DNA of 35,289 bases from Pelatocladus maniniholoensis HA4357-MV3 (GCA_019359115.1 JAHHHW010000135.1:1-35289), one strand, 5' to 3'; positions 6,898 to 15,888 are shown, counted from the stretch's first letter. The notes: generated by a model not told the origin, from the sequence alone. Program-made: numbers and translations.

Positions 6898-9450
6898 ATG
6901 ACTAGAGTTATAAAAGAAACTGCTCAACTAACTGCCAAAGAGCGATCGCTCATTCTCTGGTTTAATGAAGTTGGTATTGGTGATATACCGCTAGTTGGTG
7001 GCAAAAATGCATCTTTGGGTGAGATGATTCAACAGTTAACACCCAAAGGTATAAATGTACCAATGGGTTTTGCTACCACTGCTTATGCTTATCGCTACTT
7101 CATTGAATCTGCTGGATTAGAAGCACAACTGCGGGAATTGTTTACTGACTTGGATGTTGATAATGTTAACAATTTACGCGAACGAGGTAAAAAAGCGCGA
7201 TCGCTACTGATACATACACCATTTCCACCAGAATTGCGCGATGCGATCGCCCGTGCATATCAAACTTTGTGTGAACAGTATTATCTAGATACAGATGTAG
7301 CAGTTCGTTCTAGCGCTACCGCCGAAGATTTACCCGATGCAAGTTTTGCGGGACAGCAAGAAACCTACCTCAACGTGACTACAACTGCGGGAGTTTTAGC
7401 AGCTTGTCATAAATGTTTTGCTTCATTATTCACTGATCGCGCTATTTCTTATCGTCATATTAAAGGCTTTGATCACTTTAACATTGCCCTCGCCGTAGGT
7501 GTACAGAAAATGGTGCGTTCTGACTTAGCATCTGCTGGAGTCATGTTCACCATAGAAACCGAAACAGGTTTCCAAGATGCAGCACTGATTACAGCAGCCT
7601 ATGGTTTAGGAGAAAATGTTGTTCAAGGCGCAGTTAATCCTGATGAATATTATGTTTTTAAACCGACATTAAAAGCCGGATTTCGCTCAATTATCGATAA
7701 AAAATTGGGCAGCAAAGAATTAAAAATGGTTTATGACGATGGCTCTAAATTTACTAAAAATGTTTTAGTTTCCAGTCCAGAAAAAAATAAATTTGCGATT
7801 ACAGATGATGAAATTTTACAACTAGGACATTGGGCCTGTTTGATTGAAGACCATTATTCTCAAGTTCACGGCGTCTACACCCCGATGGATATTGAGTGGG
7901 CAAAAGATGGTATCACTAATGAATTATTTGTCGTTCAAGCGCGTCCAGAAACAGTCCAATCTCAGAAAAGCCAGAATGTGTTGCGGACTTATAGACTCAC
8001 AATGGGACAAGGGGAACACGGAGGACACGGAGGACAAGAAAAAATTTCTCTTTTGTCTTCTCCCGTACTCTATGAGAAGCCACTTGCGCGTCTACGCGAA
8101 GCGTCTTCTCTGGAGAATCACCAATCCTCAATCCCCGATCCCCTAGTGACAGGACGTGCTGTAGGTTCAGCAATTAGTCAAGGAAAAACACGAGTAATTT
8201 CTGAAGTCAGCAAAATTGACCAATTCCAACCTGGGGAAGTTTTGGTAACAGATAGAACTGATCCCGACTGGGAACCAATTATGAAGCGTGCTAGGGCGAT
8301 TATTACTAATTCTGGAGGACGCACCTGTCACGCCGCAATTATTGCCAGAGAACTAGGTGTACCTGCTATTGTGGGATGTGGGAATGCGACAGAAGTATTA
8401 AAAAGTGGTCAAGAAGTAACTGTTTCTTGTGCTGAAGGAGAAGAAGGAAAAGTTTACCCAGGATTACTACCTTTTGATGTGCAAGAAGTTGCTTTGGAAG
8501 ATTTACCTCGTACCCGCACCCAAATTTTCATGAATGTGGGTAATCCCCAGGAAGCTTTTAGTTTATCTGCAATTCCTAACGATGGAGTTGGTTTGGCGCG
8601 GACTGAATTTATTATCGCCAATCACATTCAAACCCATCCCATGGCATTAATTAAATATGACCAACTAGAAGATCAATTTGTCAAAGAAAAAATAGCAGAA
8701 ATTACTGCGCTTTACGATGATAAACCACAGTATTTTGTTGATAAATTAGCGCAAGGCATTGGCAGAATTGCCGCAGCATTTTATCCTAAACCAGTAATTG
8801 TGAGAATGTCAGACTTTAAGAGTAATGAGTATGCAAATCTACTCGGTGGGAGACAATTTGAACCTAAAGAAGAAAACCCCATGCTTGGCTGGCGGGGCGC
8901 TGCACGTTATTATGACCAAGGCTATCGCGAAGGTTTTGCTTTAGAGTGTCAGGCGATGAAGCGAGTCCGCGAAGAAATGGGTTTAGTTAACATTATCCCT
9001 ATGATTCCTTTTTGCCGCACTCCTGATGAAGGACGGTTAGTGTTGGCAGAAATGGCAAAAAATGGTCTACATCAGGGTGAGAATGGTTTGCAAGTTTATG
9101 TGATGTGCGAATTGCCTAATAATGTCATAATGGCTGAGGAGTTTGCCGAGGTATTTGATGGATTTTCCATTGGTTCCAATGATTTAACTCAGCTAACACT
9201 AGGCATAGACAGAGATTCAGCCTTAGTAGCAGGGTTGTTTGACGAACGCAGTCAGGGAGTAAAGCAAATGGTAAAGATGGCGATCGCTGCGGCGAAAAAA
9301 CACAATCGCAAAATTGGTATTTGTGGACAAGCACCCAGTGATTATCCGGAATTTGCTCAGTTTTTAGTGGAACAAGGAATTGATTCAATTAGCCTAAATC
9401 CTGATTCTGTATTAAAAACCATGCTAGAAGTGGCGAAAGTTGAGGGATAG
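6898..9450 (+). CDS. ppsA: Phosphoenolpyruvate synthase
   Basis: 850 aa. Converts pyruvate, ATP and water to PEP, AMP and phosphate (gluconeogenesis, anaplerosis). Residues ~15-355 are the PPDK-N ATP-grasp domain (VGGKNASLGEM, VRSSATAEDLPDASFAGQQ, ending in VQARPETVQ). Residues ~416-505 are the mobile phosphohistidine domain with catalytic His478 in GGRTCHAAIIARELG. Residues ~520-845 form the PEP-binding TIM barrel with the acid/base Cys in GICGQAPSD. The oddity is an insertion of roughly 46 residues (369-415) between the first two domains. Its DNA resembles intergenic repeat sequence, but the frame is kept and all catalytic motifs are intact. AGGAG 9 bases before the ATG supports the start. 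Confidence 0.95.
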   Translation: MTRVIKETAQLTAKERSLILWFNEVGIGDIPLVGGKNASLGEMIQQLTPKGINVPMGFATTAYAYRYFIESAGLEAQLRELFTDLDVDNVNNLRERGKKARSLLIHTPFPPELRDAIARAYQTLCEQYYLDTDVAVRSSATAEDLPDASFAGQQETYLNVTTTAGVLAACHKCFASLFTDRAISYRHIKGFDHFNIALAVGVQKMVRSDLASAGVMFTIETETGFQDAALITAAYGLGENVVQGAVNPDEYYVFKPTLKAGFRSIIDKKLGSKELKMVYDDGSKFTKNVLVSSPEKNKFAITDDEILQLGHWACLIEDHYSQVHGVYTPMDIEWAKDGITNELFVVQARPETVQSQKSQNVLRTYRLTMGQGEHGGHGGQEKISLLSSPVLYEKPLARLREASSLENHQSSIPDPLVTGRAVGSAISQGKTRVISEVSKIDQFQPGEVLVTDRTDPDWEPIMKRARAIITNSGGRTCHAAIIARELGVPAIVGCGNATEVLKSGQEVTVSCAEGEEGKVYPGLLPFDVQEVALEDLPRTRTQIFMNVGNPQEAFSLSAIPNDGVGLARTEFIIANHIQTHPMALIKYDQLEDQFVKEKIAEITALYDDKPQYFVDKLAQGIGRIAAAFYPKPVIVRMSDFKSNEYANLLGGRQFEPKEENPMLGWRGAARYYDQGYREGFALECQAMKRVREEMGLVNIIPMIPFCRTPDEGRLVLAEMAKNGLHQGENGLQVYVMCELPNNVIMAEEFAEVFDGFSIGSNDLTQLTLGIDRDSALVAGLFDERSQGVKQMVKMAIAAAKKHNRKIGICGQAPSDYPEFAQFLVEQGIDSISLNPDSVLKTMLEVAKVEG
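8002..8142 (+). repeat. Intergenic-type repeat DNA in frame inside ppsA
   Basis: The stretch begins with a purine-rich GGGACAAGGGGAACACGGAG run. It continues through TGAGAAGCCACTTGCGCGTC and ACGCGAAGCGTC, and ends with AATCACCAATCCTCAATCCC. The same kinds of sequence lie between genes in this window: purine run at 9451-9520, GAGAAGCGCTACGTGTCTAC at 11071-11090, and CCAATC runs at 9535-9560. It encodes residues 369-415 without a stop or frameshift, in the linker between the ATP-grasp and phosphohistidine domains. Confidence 0.65.
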
Positions 9451-9573
9451 GGGATCGGAGATAGGGGACAAAGGAGCAGGGAGAAGGGAGTGTGGGGAGT
9501 GTGGGGGGAATTATTTAACAAGTCTCTTCCCATCACCAATCACCAATCACAAATCACCAATGACTATTGATCA
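9451..9573. repeat. Purine-run and heptamer repeat spacer
   Basis: A G/A-rich run (GGGGACAAAGGAGCAGGGAG type) is followed by repeated ATCACCA/CCAATCA units that run to the start codon of the next gene. Such strings are typical short tandemly repeated sequence of heterocystous cyanobacteria. Matching strings occur in inverted orientation at 13754-13803 and in the spacers near 25440, 26040 and 32400. Confidence 0.7.
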
Positions 9574-11043
9574 ATGACAAAAAAATGGTTTTGGATAGGC
9601 ATTGCAGGTATATTTCTTCTATCACTTTTCCTACGATTTTGGGGATTAGGGAGATTTAACACCTTTGTATTTGATGAAGTTTACTATGCTAAATTCGGCA
9701 ATAACTATCTCACTCACACTCCATTTTTTGATGGTCATCCACCGTTTGGTAAACTGATAATTGCGTTGGGAATGTGGATTAGCGATCGCATTCCTTTTTG
9801 GCATGATCCGGTAAATGGTTTAACAGGTACATTACGACCAGCTTGGAGTTATCGTTGGCTTAATGCTCTGTTTGGCTCATTTATTCCCTTAATTATTACA
9901 GGAATTGCCTATCAATTAAGTTATAGTCGTAGTTTTGCTTTCCTAGCAGGTTTATTCACCGCTTGTGACGGTATATTTATCGTCGAGTCTCGCTACGCTT
10001 TGATCAATATATATATAGTTATCTTTGGGTTATTAGGACAGTTGTTGTTTTTATTAGCCTTAGCAAATCACAGACAACAGCGCAGAGTTTACCTCATACT
10101 GGCTGGCGTTGCTTTTGGCGCTTCTGCTGCTACGAAATGGAACGGTCTGTGGTTTTTGTTGGGTGCTTATCTAACCTGGATTTTCGCCTGGGGATGGAAA
10201 TTTATAGGAAGAATAAGTCAGACAAATATTACCCGAGAAAGCCCTAATTTATGGGAACATGAAAAAAAAACATCTCCATTACAAAACCTGACGCAGCTAA
10301 ATTTTGTAAGCTTTTTCTTTTATTTAGGAATTATCCCTGCATTAATCTACAGTCTGATTTGGATTCCTCATTTATTAATAAACAGAAAACATAATTTTAT
10401 TGAAGTTCATAAACAAATTCTACTGTTTCATGAGCGTTTAGGGGGTAATACTCCCACAGTCCACCCTTACTGTGCTGCATGGTATAAATGGCCTTTACTG
10501 ACTCGACCAATGGCTTATTTATACGAAACAGCAACAAATCTTAAAGAACCCCTTCCTGTAGTGGGACCACCTTTACCTACGGGTACTGGCAAAGTAATTT
10601 ATGATGTTCATGCAATGGGGAATCCGTTCTTATGGTGGTTTGGTGTCATTGCTCTGTTACTGTTAGTAATAATGTTGGGATGGCAAGCGATAAGTTTTTT
10701 AGTCAGGAAAAAGCGTTTTGCGATCGCACCAAGACTTTCTGTTGATACTTGGATTGCTTTATATTTGGTTTTAAATTATGCTGCCAATTTACTACCTTGG
10801 GTAGGAGTCAATCGCTGTCTTTTTATCTATCACTACATGACAGCTGTTGTGTTTGCTTTTATGGCGATCGCTTGGTTTGTAGATCAATGTCTTCGCAGTT
10901 ATTCCAAGGGACTCCGTGCCATTGGCGTCACGATTACGTTTACGATTTTGACAGCTTTTGTTTTCTGGCTACCGCTTTATCTAGCTTTACCTCTCTCACC
11001 TCAAGCTTATAAATTGCGGATGTGGTTTCATTCTTGGATTTAG
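9574..11043 (+). CDS. PMT-family protein mannosyltransferase (GT39)
   Basis: 489 aa multi-spanning membrane protein. The N-terminal helix is followed by the first extracytoplasmic loop with catalytic-type Asp34-Glu35 in FDEVYYAK and the HPPFGKLIIALG motif, which together are diagnostic of dolichyl-phosphate-mannose protein O-mannosyltransferases. The conserved C-terminal region (LPWVGVNRCLFIYHYMTA) is also present, with roughly ten or more hydrophobic segments in total. The family transfers mannose from a polyprenyl-phosphate carrier to Ser/Thr of exported proteins, but the bacterial acceptor here is unknown. It lies downstream of ppsA in the same direction, separated by repeat DNA. The ATG sits just after a heptamer-repeat run. 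No clear ribosome-binding site is present. Confidence 0.9.
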   Translation: MTKKWFWIGIAGIFLLSLFLRFWGLGRFNTFVFDEVYYAKFGNNYLTHTPFFDGHPPFGKLIIALGMWISDRIPFWHDPVNGLTGTLRPAWSYRWLNALFGSFIPLIITGIAYQLSYSRSFAFLAGLFTACDGIFIVESRYALINIYIVIFGLLGQLLFLLALANHRQQRRVYLILAGVAFGASAATKWNGLWFLLGAYLTWIFAWGWKFIGRISQTNITRESPNLWEHEKKTSPLQNLTQLNFVSFFFYLGIIPALIYSLIWIPHLLINRKHNFIEVHKQILLFHERLGGNTPTVHPYCAAWYKWPLLTRPMAYLYETATNLKEPLPVVGPPLPTGTGKVIYDVHAMGNPFLWWFGVIALLLLVIMLGWQAISFLVRKKRFAIAPRLSVDTWIALYLVLNYAANLLPWVGVNRCLFIYHYMTAVVFAFMAIAWFVDQCLRSYSKGLRAIGVTITFTILTAFVFWLPLYLALPLSPQAYKLRMWFHSWI

Positions 11044-11525
11044 ATTGTTGAGAATCTAGCGATCGCCTAACCGAGAAGCGCTACGTGTCTACACACTTAC
11101 TAAATTAACGTTGATTATAAAAATTCTTTGATCTATAGAAAACATTAAAGCATTTGCAAGAAACATTAGAACATTTCTTATAATGACTCTCTGATCTATA
11201 GAAAACATTAAAGCATTTGCAAGAAACATTAGAACATTTCTTATAATAACTCTCTGATCTATAGAAAACATTAAAGCATTTGCAAGAAACATTAGAACAT
11301 TTCTTATAATAACTCTCTGATCTATAGAAAACATTAAAGCATTTGCAAGAAACATTAGAACGTTTCTTATGAATGAAACAATATTTACATAAATGTGAAA
11401 GCGAACGCAAATAACGATTAAATTTATAGCCTCTACAAACCAATTTGTGGGCTTAACACCAAGCGTATTGGATTATATTCACCATTCGCCAGATCCATGC
11501 TCTAAGAAGTCGGGAATTTCGTTGT
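11044..11525. other. Intergenic region carrying 63-bp tandem repeat
   Basis: 482 bases between convergent genes (PMT gene and trmB). It contains GAGAAGCGCTACGTGTCTAC (11071-11090), related to part of the in-frame repeat in ppsA, then the 63-bp tandem array, then about 150 bases with no recognised feature. The long open frames on the minus strand here are artefacts of the repeat length. Confidence 0.7.
11130..11370. repeat. 63-bp tandem repeat, about four copies
   Basis: Units start at GATCTATAGAAAACATTAAA at 11130, 11193, 11256 and 11319, an exact period of 63. The last copy is cut short near 11370. Copies differ at only a few positions (for example TAATGAC against TAATAAC). Each unit splits into three blocks of 21, the first two similar to each other (AAACATTAAAGCATTTGCAA and AAACATTAGAACATTTCTTA). 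Because 63 and 21 are multiples of three, several frames stay open. Confidence 0.95.
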
Positions 11526-12170
11526 TCACGAATGATTTAGTCTTGTAAACACAGCACGATATACAGGTTCGCCCTTTTTCTGAGTAGCTATTTCCCTTTC
11601 TGTAGAGACTGGGAGGGGATTTTCTGCTAACCATTCTCCCGAACCTTGTCTTTGAAAACTAGAATGAGCAGCAAAGCGATCGCACATTTGTGTTGCGACA
11701 AATTCTACATCTGATTGTAAAAATACCATTCCCCCTGGAATCAGATAATCTGAGAGTTCTGCAACTAATTCCGGTTGTACTACCCGCCGTTTTGCATGAC
11801 GATTTTTAAACCAAGGATCAGGAAATTGAATGCTGACACGCTGCAAGCTTCCTGTGGGGAGAGTTGATAAAAGCGATCGCAAAGAATTATTGACGTTACA
11901 AAATAAATAGTGCAAATTTTGTAATTCTAACTCATCCCGCACTCTATTCGCTTGATCTACCAAAGGCTCACGAATTTCTAAACCCAAAAAATTCCAACTT
12001 GGTTCTATTTGCGCTAATTGTAATAAAAATTGTCCTCTGGCACAGCCAATATCCAAATGCAGTGGTTGATTTGACTGGAAATAGACTTTTTCCCAGTCTA
12101 AAGGATTAGCTGGTGCTTGATACTTGTTTGCCAGGGGATTAACGTGCTGACGGACTCGAACGCGTACCAA
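11526..12170 (-). CDS. trmB: tRNA (guanine-N7-)-methyltransferase
   Basis: 214 aa. Transfers a methyl group from SAM to N7 of G46 in the variable loop of many tRNAs. The SAM-binding motif [15 protein letters not shown] lies at residues ~38-52 and the family signature [16 protein letters not shown] at ~116-131. Length is normal for the family. The start is a TTG at 12170: AAGGAGA lies 6 bases upstream, the frame begins (M)VRVRVRQHV as family members do, and no ATG is available nearby. It is monocistronic and converges with the PMT gene across the repeat array. Confidence 0.93.
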   Translation of the reverse strand: MVRVRVRQHVNPLANKYQAPANPLDWEKVYFQSNQPLHLDIGCARGQFLLQLAQIEPSWNFLGLEIREPLVDQANRVRDELELQNLHYLFCNVNNSLRSLLSTLPTGSLQRVSIQFPDPWFKNRHAKRRVVQPELVAELSDYLIPGGMVFLQSDVEFVATQMCDRFAAHSSFQRQGSGEWLAENPLPVSTEREIATQKKGEPVYRAVFTRLNHS

Positions 12171-12646
12171 AAAAAATCTCCTTAATTATTTCTTGCTTGT
12201 TGGTAGTTATTAGTTTTTTATAAGATTATTTGTTCTTTTTGTTGGTTTTTGATTTATATCAATATAATGTATTTTAACCATAATAAATTCTTATTTTGAC
12301 ATATTTTTTCCCTTTTTGATAATGCATAATACCAATTCTCTGTGAAGCTGCACACTATTTTTATCCCTCCCAATCTCCCCTTACCAAGAGGAGATGCCGC
12401 AGGTGGTGGGGTTCTTTCTATGCGTCTTCATATAGAAATGGTATAAGCTTGAAATAGCCCTAATAATGTAGGCTTTTAGAAATAATTTGCTTTTTTGAGT
12501 TAATCCTAATTCTATTTTCCCAATAACAATTTTTAAATATGTACAAATATTAAGTGGGATCATTGCTACGCAAGTCTAGGAGGCAGAGGTTATACTTTAT
12601 TTTAAAAGGATTTTTAAACGTTGTTTTTAAAATAGTATTTACTTCA
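12171..12646. other. Divergent intergenic region containing a MITE-like element
   Basis: 476 bases between trmB and the phosphoesterase gene. It holds the trmB ribosome-binding site at the left edge, very AT-rich DNA, and the inverted-repeat element at 12329-12444. The frame upstream of the phosphoesterase start stays open back to a GTG at 12554, but that part does not resemble the family. Confidence 0.6.
12329..12444. mobile_element. MITE-like element with ATACCA ends
   Basis: The ends at 12329-12354 and 12419-12444 are inverted copies of about 26 bases. Both begin ATACCA(A/T)TTCT and continue TGAAG(CT/AC)GCA. The interior contains a C-rich/G-rich hairpin (AATCTCCCCTTACC ... AGGAGAT) and no open frame. 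This is a typical layout for a small cyanobacterial intergenic element of 116 bp. Confidence 0.65.
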
Positions 12647-13753
12647 ATGATTCCCAATTTTCGCTTTGCTATAGTCAGCGACTTACATATTGCTCTTCCT
12701 CACACAATCTGGAATCATCCCAGTCGTTTTCATTTGGTGGAAGTCAGTGTTTCAGGGTTTGAAAGTGTATTAGAACATCTAACACAGTTAGATTTAGATT
12801 TTATTTTACTTCCTGGAGACTTAACTCAGCACGGTGAACCAGAGAACCATGCTTGGTTAGCACAACGCTTGGCTAAGTTACCTTTTCCTGCCTACGTTGT
12901 GCCTGGTAATCACGATGTTCCTGTTTTCAAGGCTAATGAGCAATCAATTGCATTTGCGGATTTCCCCAGTTATTATAGTAAATTTGGTTACACAGATTCC
13001 AAACAACCTTACTACACTTGTCAGGTCTTGCCAGGAGTCAGACTAATTGGTCTGAATTCTAATTTGTTCAATGACCAAGAAGAGCAAATAGGACGTTTGG
13101 ATATTGAACAACTGCGATGGTTAGAAGAAGTTCTAGCTACAACTGGTGATGAATTAGTACTGGTGATGATACACCACAATGTTGTGGAACACTTACCTAA
13201 TCAATCACGCCACCCTATGGCAAATCGCTATATGTTAGAAAATGCTGGGGAATTATTATCCCTGTTGCAACGCTACGGAGTCAGATTAGTATTTACAGGG
13301 CATTTGCATGTTCAGGACGTAGCATACTCTCAGGGTATATATGAAATTACTACTGGTTCTTTAGTCAGCTATCCTCATCCCTACAGAGTATTAGAGTTTC
13401 GTCACGATCGCTACGCTAGACAATGGTTGCAGATGTTGTCGTATCGAGTCGAGTCAGTCCCAGATTTCCCGAATTTGCAACACAGTTCGCGTAAATGGAT
13501 GGGCGATCGCAGCTTTCCCTTTTTAATGAAATTTTTGACCTTACCTCCTTTGAGCCTACCATTAGAGCAAGCTCAAGAATTAGCCCCCACTCTGCGAGAC
13601 TTTTGGGCTAATGTTGCCAATGGAGACGCATTATTTGACGGTTCCCACTTTCCGCCAGAGGTAGGTCGTTATTTTGAAAAATACGGTGCGATCGCAACTT
13701 GTGGCACACCTACACTCATTGATAATCACAGTACTTTGTTGGTGAGTCATTAG
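12647..13753 (+). CDS. Metallophosphoesterase, cyclic-nucleotide PDE-like
   Basis: 368 aa from the ATG at 12647 (MIPNFRFAIVSDLHIALPH), chosen because the family begins directly with this strand. The open frame continues 31 codons upstream to a GTG. All calcineurin-type metal motifs are present: SDLH near residue 10, GDLTQHGE, GNHDVP, IHHNV and TGHLH. The order and spacing match the class that includes CpdA-type 3',5'-cAMP phosphodiesterases. The C-terminal ~100 residues are an extension of unknown role. It probably acts in the cytosol on a cyclic nucleotide or other phosphodiester, with substrate not determined. It converges with the FIST gene across 50 bases of repeat DNA. Confidence 0.85.
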   Translation: MIPNFRFAIVSDLHIALPHTIWNHPSRFHLVEVSVSGFESVLEHLTQLDLDFILLPGDLTQHGEPENHAWLAQRLAKLPFPAYVVPGNHDVPVFKANEQSIAFADFPSYYSKFGYTDSKQPYYTCQVLPGVRLIGLNSNLFNDQEEQIGRLDIEQLRWLEEVLATTGDELVLVMIHHNVVEHLPNQSRHPMANRYMLENAGELLSLLQRYGVRLVFTGHLHVQDVAYSQGIYEITTGSLVSYPHPYRVLEFRHDRYARQWLQMLSYRVESVPDFPNLQHSSRKWMGDRSFPFLMKFLTLPPLSLPLEQAQELAPTLRDFWANVANGDALFDGSHFPPEVGRYFEKYGAIATCGTPTLIDNHSTLLVSH

Positions 13754-13803
13754 TGATTGGTGATTGGTGATTCTCCCTGCTCCCTTGTCCCCCTTGTCCC
13801 CCA
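13754..13803. repeat. STRR spacer between convergent genes
   Basis: Heptamer TGATTGG/GTGATTG units are followed by a pyrimidine run (CTCCCTGCTCCCTTGTCCCC). This is the inverted counterpart of the spacer at 9451-9573. It occupies the whole gap between two convergent stop codons. Confidence 0.7.
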
Positions 13804-15021
13804 TCACCCATTCTCTAAAGATCGACAAATCCCAAAGACAGAAGTATAACCATGCAAAAACGTCGTGTCACCAACAGGGCCAATTTCGCCAGCACAGAAA
13901 AAGCCTGCCAGGGGAATATCGTTGAAGTAACGCTGAAATAGCTGGGAATCAAAATTTGGTTTGCCATATAGCCCTTCGCCTCGCCCCAGACAGGAAAACA
14001 TTAATGCACCAGCAGCAGCAGGCTGAGATTGTTGTTCTTTTTGATAACGTTCCAGCAGAAATTCCAAGTCCTCCGCCGAAGCTTCAGCGTCTCGTAAGTG
14101 GAATTGTAGGCGTTGTCCAGGACGAACGTAATCACCGATTGCGATCGCTCCTCCTGAAGGATCTACCCCCAAAATCTCGCGAATTAAAAAGTCTCCTTGT
14201 TGCAAACAAGGCTTAAATGCATCCATTGCTAGACCGACAAACAAGGAATTTTGCGCCAGTGTTCGGTCTTCTTCGCTCAAACTCGCAATTAAATCTCTCA
14301 GTATCGAAAGTGGTGCTTGTTCGTCTAACTCTAAAATGATGTTGCGATCGCCTTTTGTAATTTGGTATGGCTGGCCAATAGGTCGGCATCCTTGAGCCAC
14401 TATTGTTTCTAAAACAATATTGCCACTTAATGCTACCCCAACCGTTCCTTCTTGATACAAACGACCATTACAAAAAAGCGCAATCCGACCACCCATTACG
14501 CCACTACTTGCTTGACCTCCAACTTTCATAGAGCCTGGGTACGCATAATCCAACCCCTGTAATAAATCGTTGATCCCAGACGAAAAGGAAGCAGACAGCA
14601 AAATGAAATGAGATGTTGGTGAAGATGGTACACCAATCAAATCGATCCAAGGATTTGGTGGTCCATCCAAGTCAGGTAATTGTTCACCAACAACATGAAA
14701 AGCTTTGACATCCACTCCAGGCAGATGAGCTAAACTCAGGCTTAAGGCTGGTTCTGCTTCCAATTCTTGGGTGTGTCCAGCCAGACTAGTGCCAATCACA
14801 CCACCACCACTACAGCCAATCAACACAGGAACTGAAAGTTGTTCTGCTAAAAGAGGTAACAGTCGGGAATATTCACTTGTAAAAGCAGACGAAATGAATA
14901 CCAGCCCTAAATCCGCAGGTGCTGATAAGGAAGAAGTTGTGCGTTGTACCACATCTGCAACAGCTGCTTCTAAAGAGGGACGGGTTGATTGGGCATTTGC
15001 CCACTGCATTTGGTCTGCCAT
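13804..15021 (-). CDS. FIST N/C-domain sensory protein
   Basis: 405 aa. Residues ~35-240 match the FIST_N domain (LGLVFISSAFTSEYSRLLPLLAE, LIGCSGGGVIGT) and residues ~245-390 match FIST_C (LFVGLAMDA, GALMFSCLGRG, PLAGFFCAGEIGPVG, ending FLHGYTSVFGI). FIST domains are proposed to sense small ligands such as amino acids and are often joined to signalling outputs. Here the protein stands alone with no kinase or cyclase domain attached or adjacent, except that the convergent neighbour is a phosphodiesterase-like enzyme. The start ATG gives MADQMQWANAQ, typical for cyanobacterial members. Confidence 0.9.
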   Translation of the reverse strand: MADQMQWANAQSTRPSLEAAVADVVQRTTSSLSAPADLGLVFISSAFTSEYSRLLPLLAEQLSVPVLIGCSGGGVIGTSLAGHTQELEAEPALSLSLAHLPGVDVKAFHVVGEQLPDLDGPPNPWIDLIGVPSSPTSHFILLSASFSSGINDLLQGLDYAYPGSMKVGGQASSGVMGGRIALFCNGRLYQEGTVGVALSGNIVLETIVAQGCRPIGQPYQITKGDRNIILELDEQAPLSILRDLIASLSEEDRTLAQNSLFVGLAMDAFKPCLQQGDFLIREILGVDPSGGAIAIGDYVRPGQRLQFHLRDAEASAEDLEFLLERYQKEQQSQPAAAGALMFSCLGRGEGLYGKPNFDSQLFQRYFNDIPLAGFFCAGEIGPVGDTTFLHGYTSVFGICRSLENG

Positions 15022-15385
15022 GAATTTTACGCTTTTCTACAATTCGGCTAATAGTTTTTTATTTTTTATCTTGGAAAACATGAAGTTGCATCCCAAAATC
15101 AGGTGAATTTAGCTTTTTATTAAATTCTATAAACTAAGAATTGCTATTACTATTACATCTATCTAAAGATAATTGTATAATCTTACAGGTGTATGCTTAG
15201 GTAAAATCTTAAAAGAAATAGATTATAAGGCAAGACGTCCTGTTAATTGCTGTACTTTGTTATAAAGTAACAATCGAAAGTACTAAAGTGGTAGCTATAT
15301 GGCTAGAATAGTGTGGAATAGTGCAAAAAAGCTCTTTCCGTACTTTTTCTATACTGGTATTAATAACACACAGCAAATTAGAACT
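15022..15385. other. Divergent intergenic region upstream of CP12
   Basis: 364 bases between the FIST gene and CP12, presumably carrying both promoters. GGTGTATGCTTAGGTA (15188-15203) has a near copy downstream of CP12 at 15739-15756 (GCGTGTACATGCTTAGGTA). I see no other feature. Confidence 0.5.
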
Positions 15386-15607
15386 ATGACAGACATCCAC
15401 AACAGAATCGAACAAGAACTTGAAGAAGCTCGCGCTGTCTGTGATCTTTCAGGTAGCAATTCCGCAGAATGTGCTGCTGCTTGGGATGCAGTCGAAGAAT
15501 TACAAGCTGAAGCTTCTCACCAAAAGCAATCCAAGCCAAAAACTCCTTTTGAAAAGTACTGTGATGATAACCCCGAAGCAGATGAGTGTCGAATTTATGA
15601 GGACTAA
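15386..15607 (+). CDS. CP12, Calvin-cycle regulatory protein
   Basis: 73 aa from the ATG at 15386; the frame upstream to 15299 is open but unlike CP12. CP12 is a small disordered redox switch that bridges GAPDH and phosphoribulokinase in the dark and inactivates both. All four cysteines for the two disulfides are present: Cys19 and Cys29 around the core AWDAVEEL (32-39), and Cys59 and Cys68 in YCDDNPEADECRIYED, whose tail inserts into GAPDH. Length is typical. It is followed by dispersed repeats and no partner gene. The protein is cytosolic. Confidence 0.95.
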   Translation: MTDIHNRIEQELEEARAVCDLSGSNSAECAAAWDAVEELQAEASHQKQSKPKTPFEKYCDDNPEADECRIYED

Positions 15608-15823
15608 CAATTAGTTCAGTGAGTTGATCTGAAAATATTGACCAAAAAGTAACAAAGATCTATTGGCTAATATTTTGCACTTTCAGTTTTTTTCGCACAA
15701 TCTTAATACCTTGCTTGTATCCTAGCTCAAACAATAGGCGTGTACATGCTTAGGTATAACTGATATTTTCTTATTTTCACGGGAAAATACTAAATATTGA
15801 CAGTTTCTGCGAAGAAAATTGAA

Positions 15824-15888
15824 CAATAATTCCGCCGCGCATCCTTCTTCCATGATTCTCATGGACGGATTTAACGGCGGAATTATTG
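15824..15888. repeat. Nested inverted repeat
   Basis: CAATAATTCCGCCG (15824-15837) pairs perfectly with CGGCGGAATTATTG (15875-15888). Inside it CCATGA-TTC-TCATGG (15850-15864) forms a second perfect hairpin. It could be a miniature element or a bidirectional terminator-like structure, but it has no U-run. Confidence 0.75.

Noticed and set aside
8002-8142. Frameshift or pseudogene in ppsA
   Set aside because: The inserted segment is in frame, and all downstream catalytic motifs including His478 and the C-terminal Cys region are intact.
11130-11370. CRISPR-like array
   Set aside because: The copies are contiguous without unique spacers, so this is a plain tandem repeat, and no cas gene is present.
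11089-11443. Two long minus-strand frames with a 21-residue repeat (SNVSCKCFNVFYRSE type)
   Set aside because: Both frames are open at once only because the tandem period is 63. There is no ribosome-binding site or plausible N-terminus.
12381-12563. 60-codon minus-strand frame
   Set aside because: It runs into a MITE-like element and is AT-driven; no support.
15299-15385. 29-residue N-terminal extension of CP12
   Set aside because: The ATG at 15386 gives a standard-length CP12. The extension does not resemble a targeting sequence needed in a cyanobacterium.
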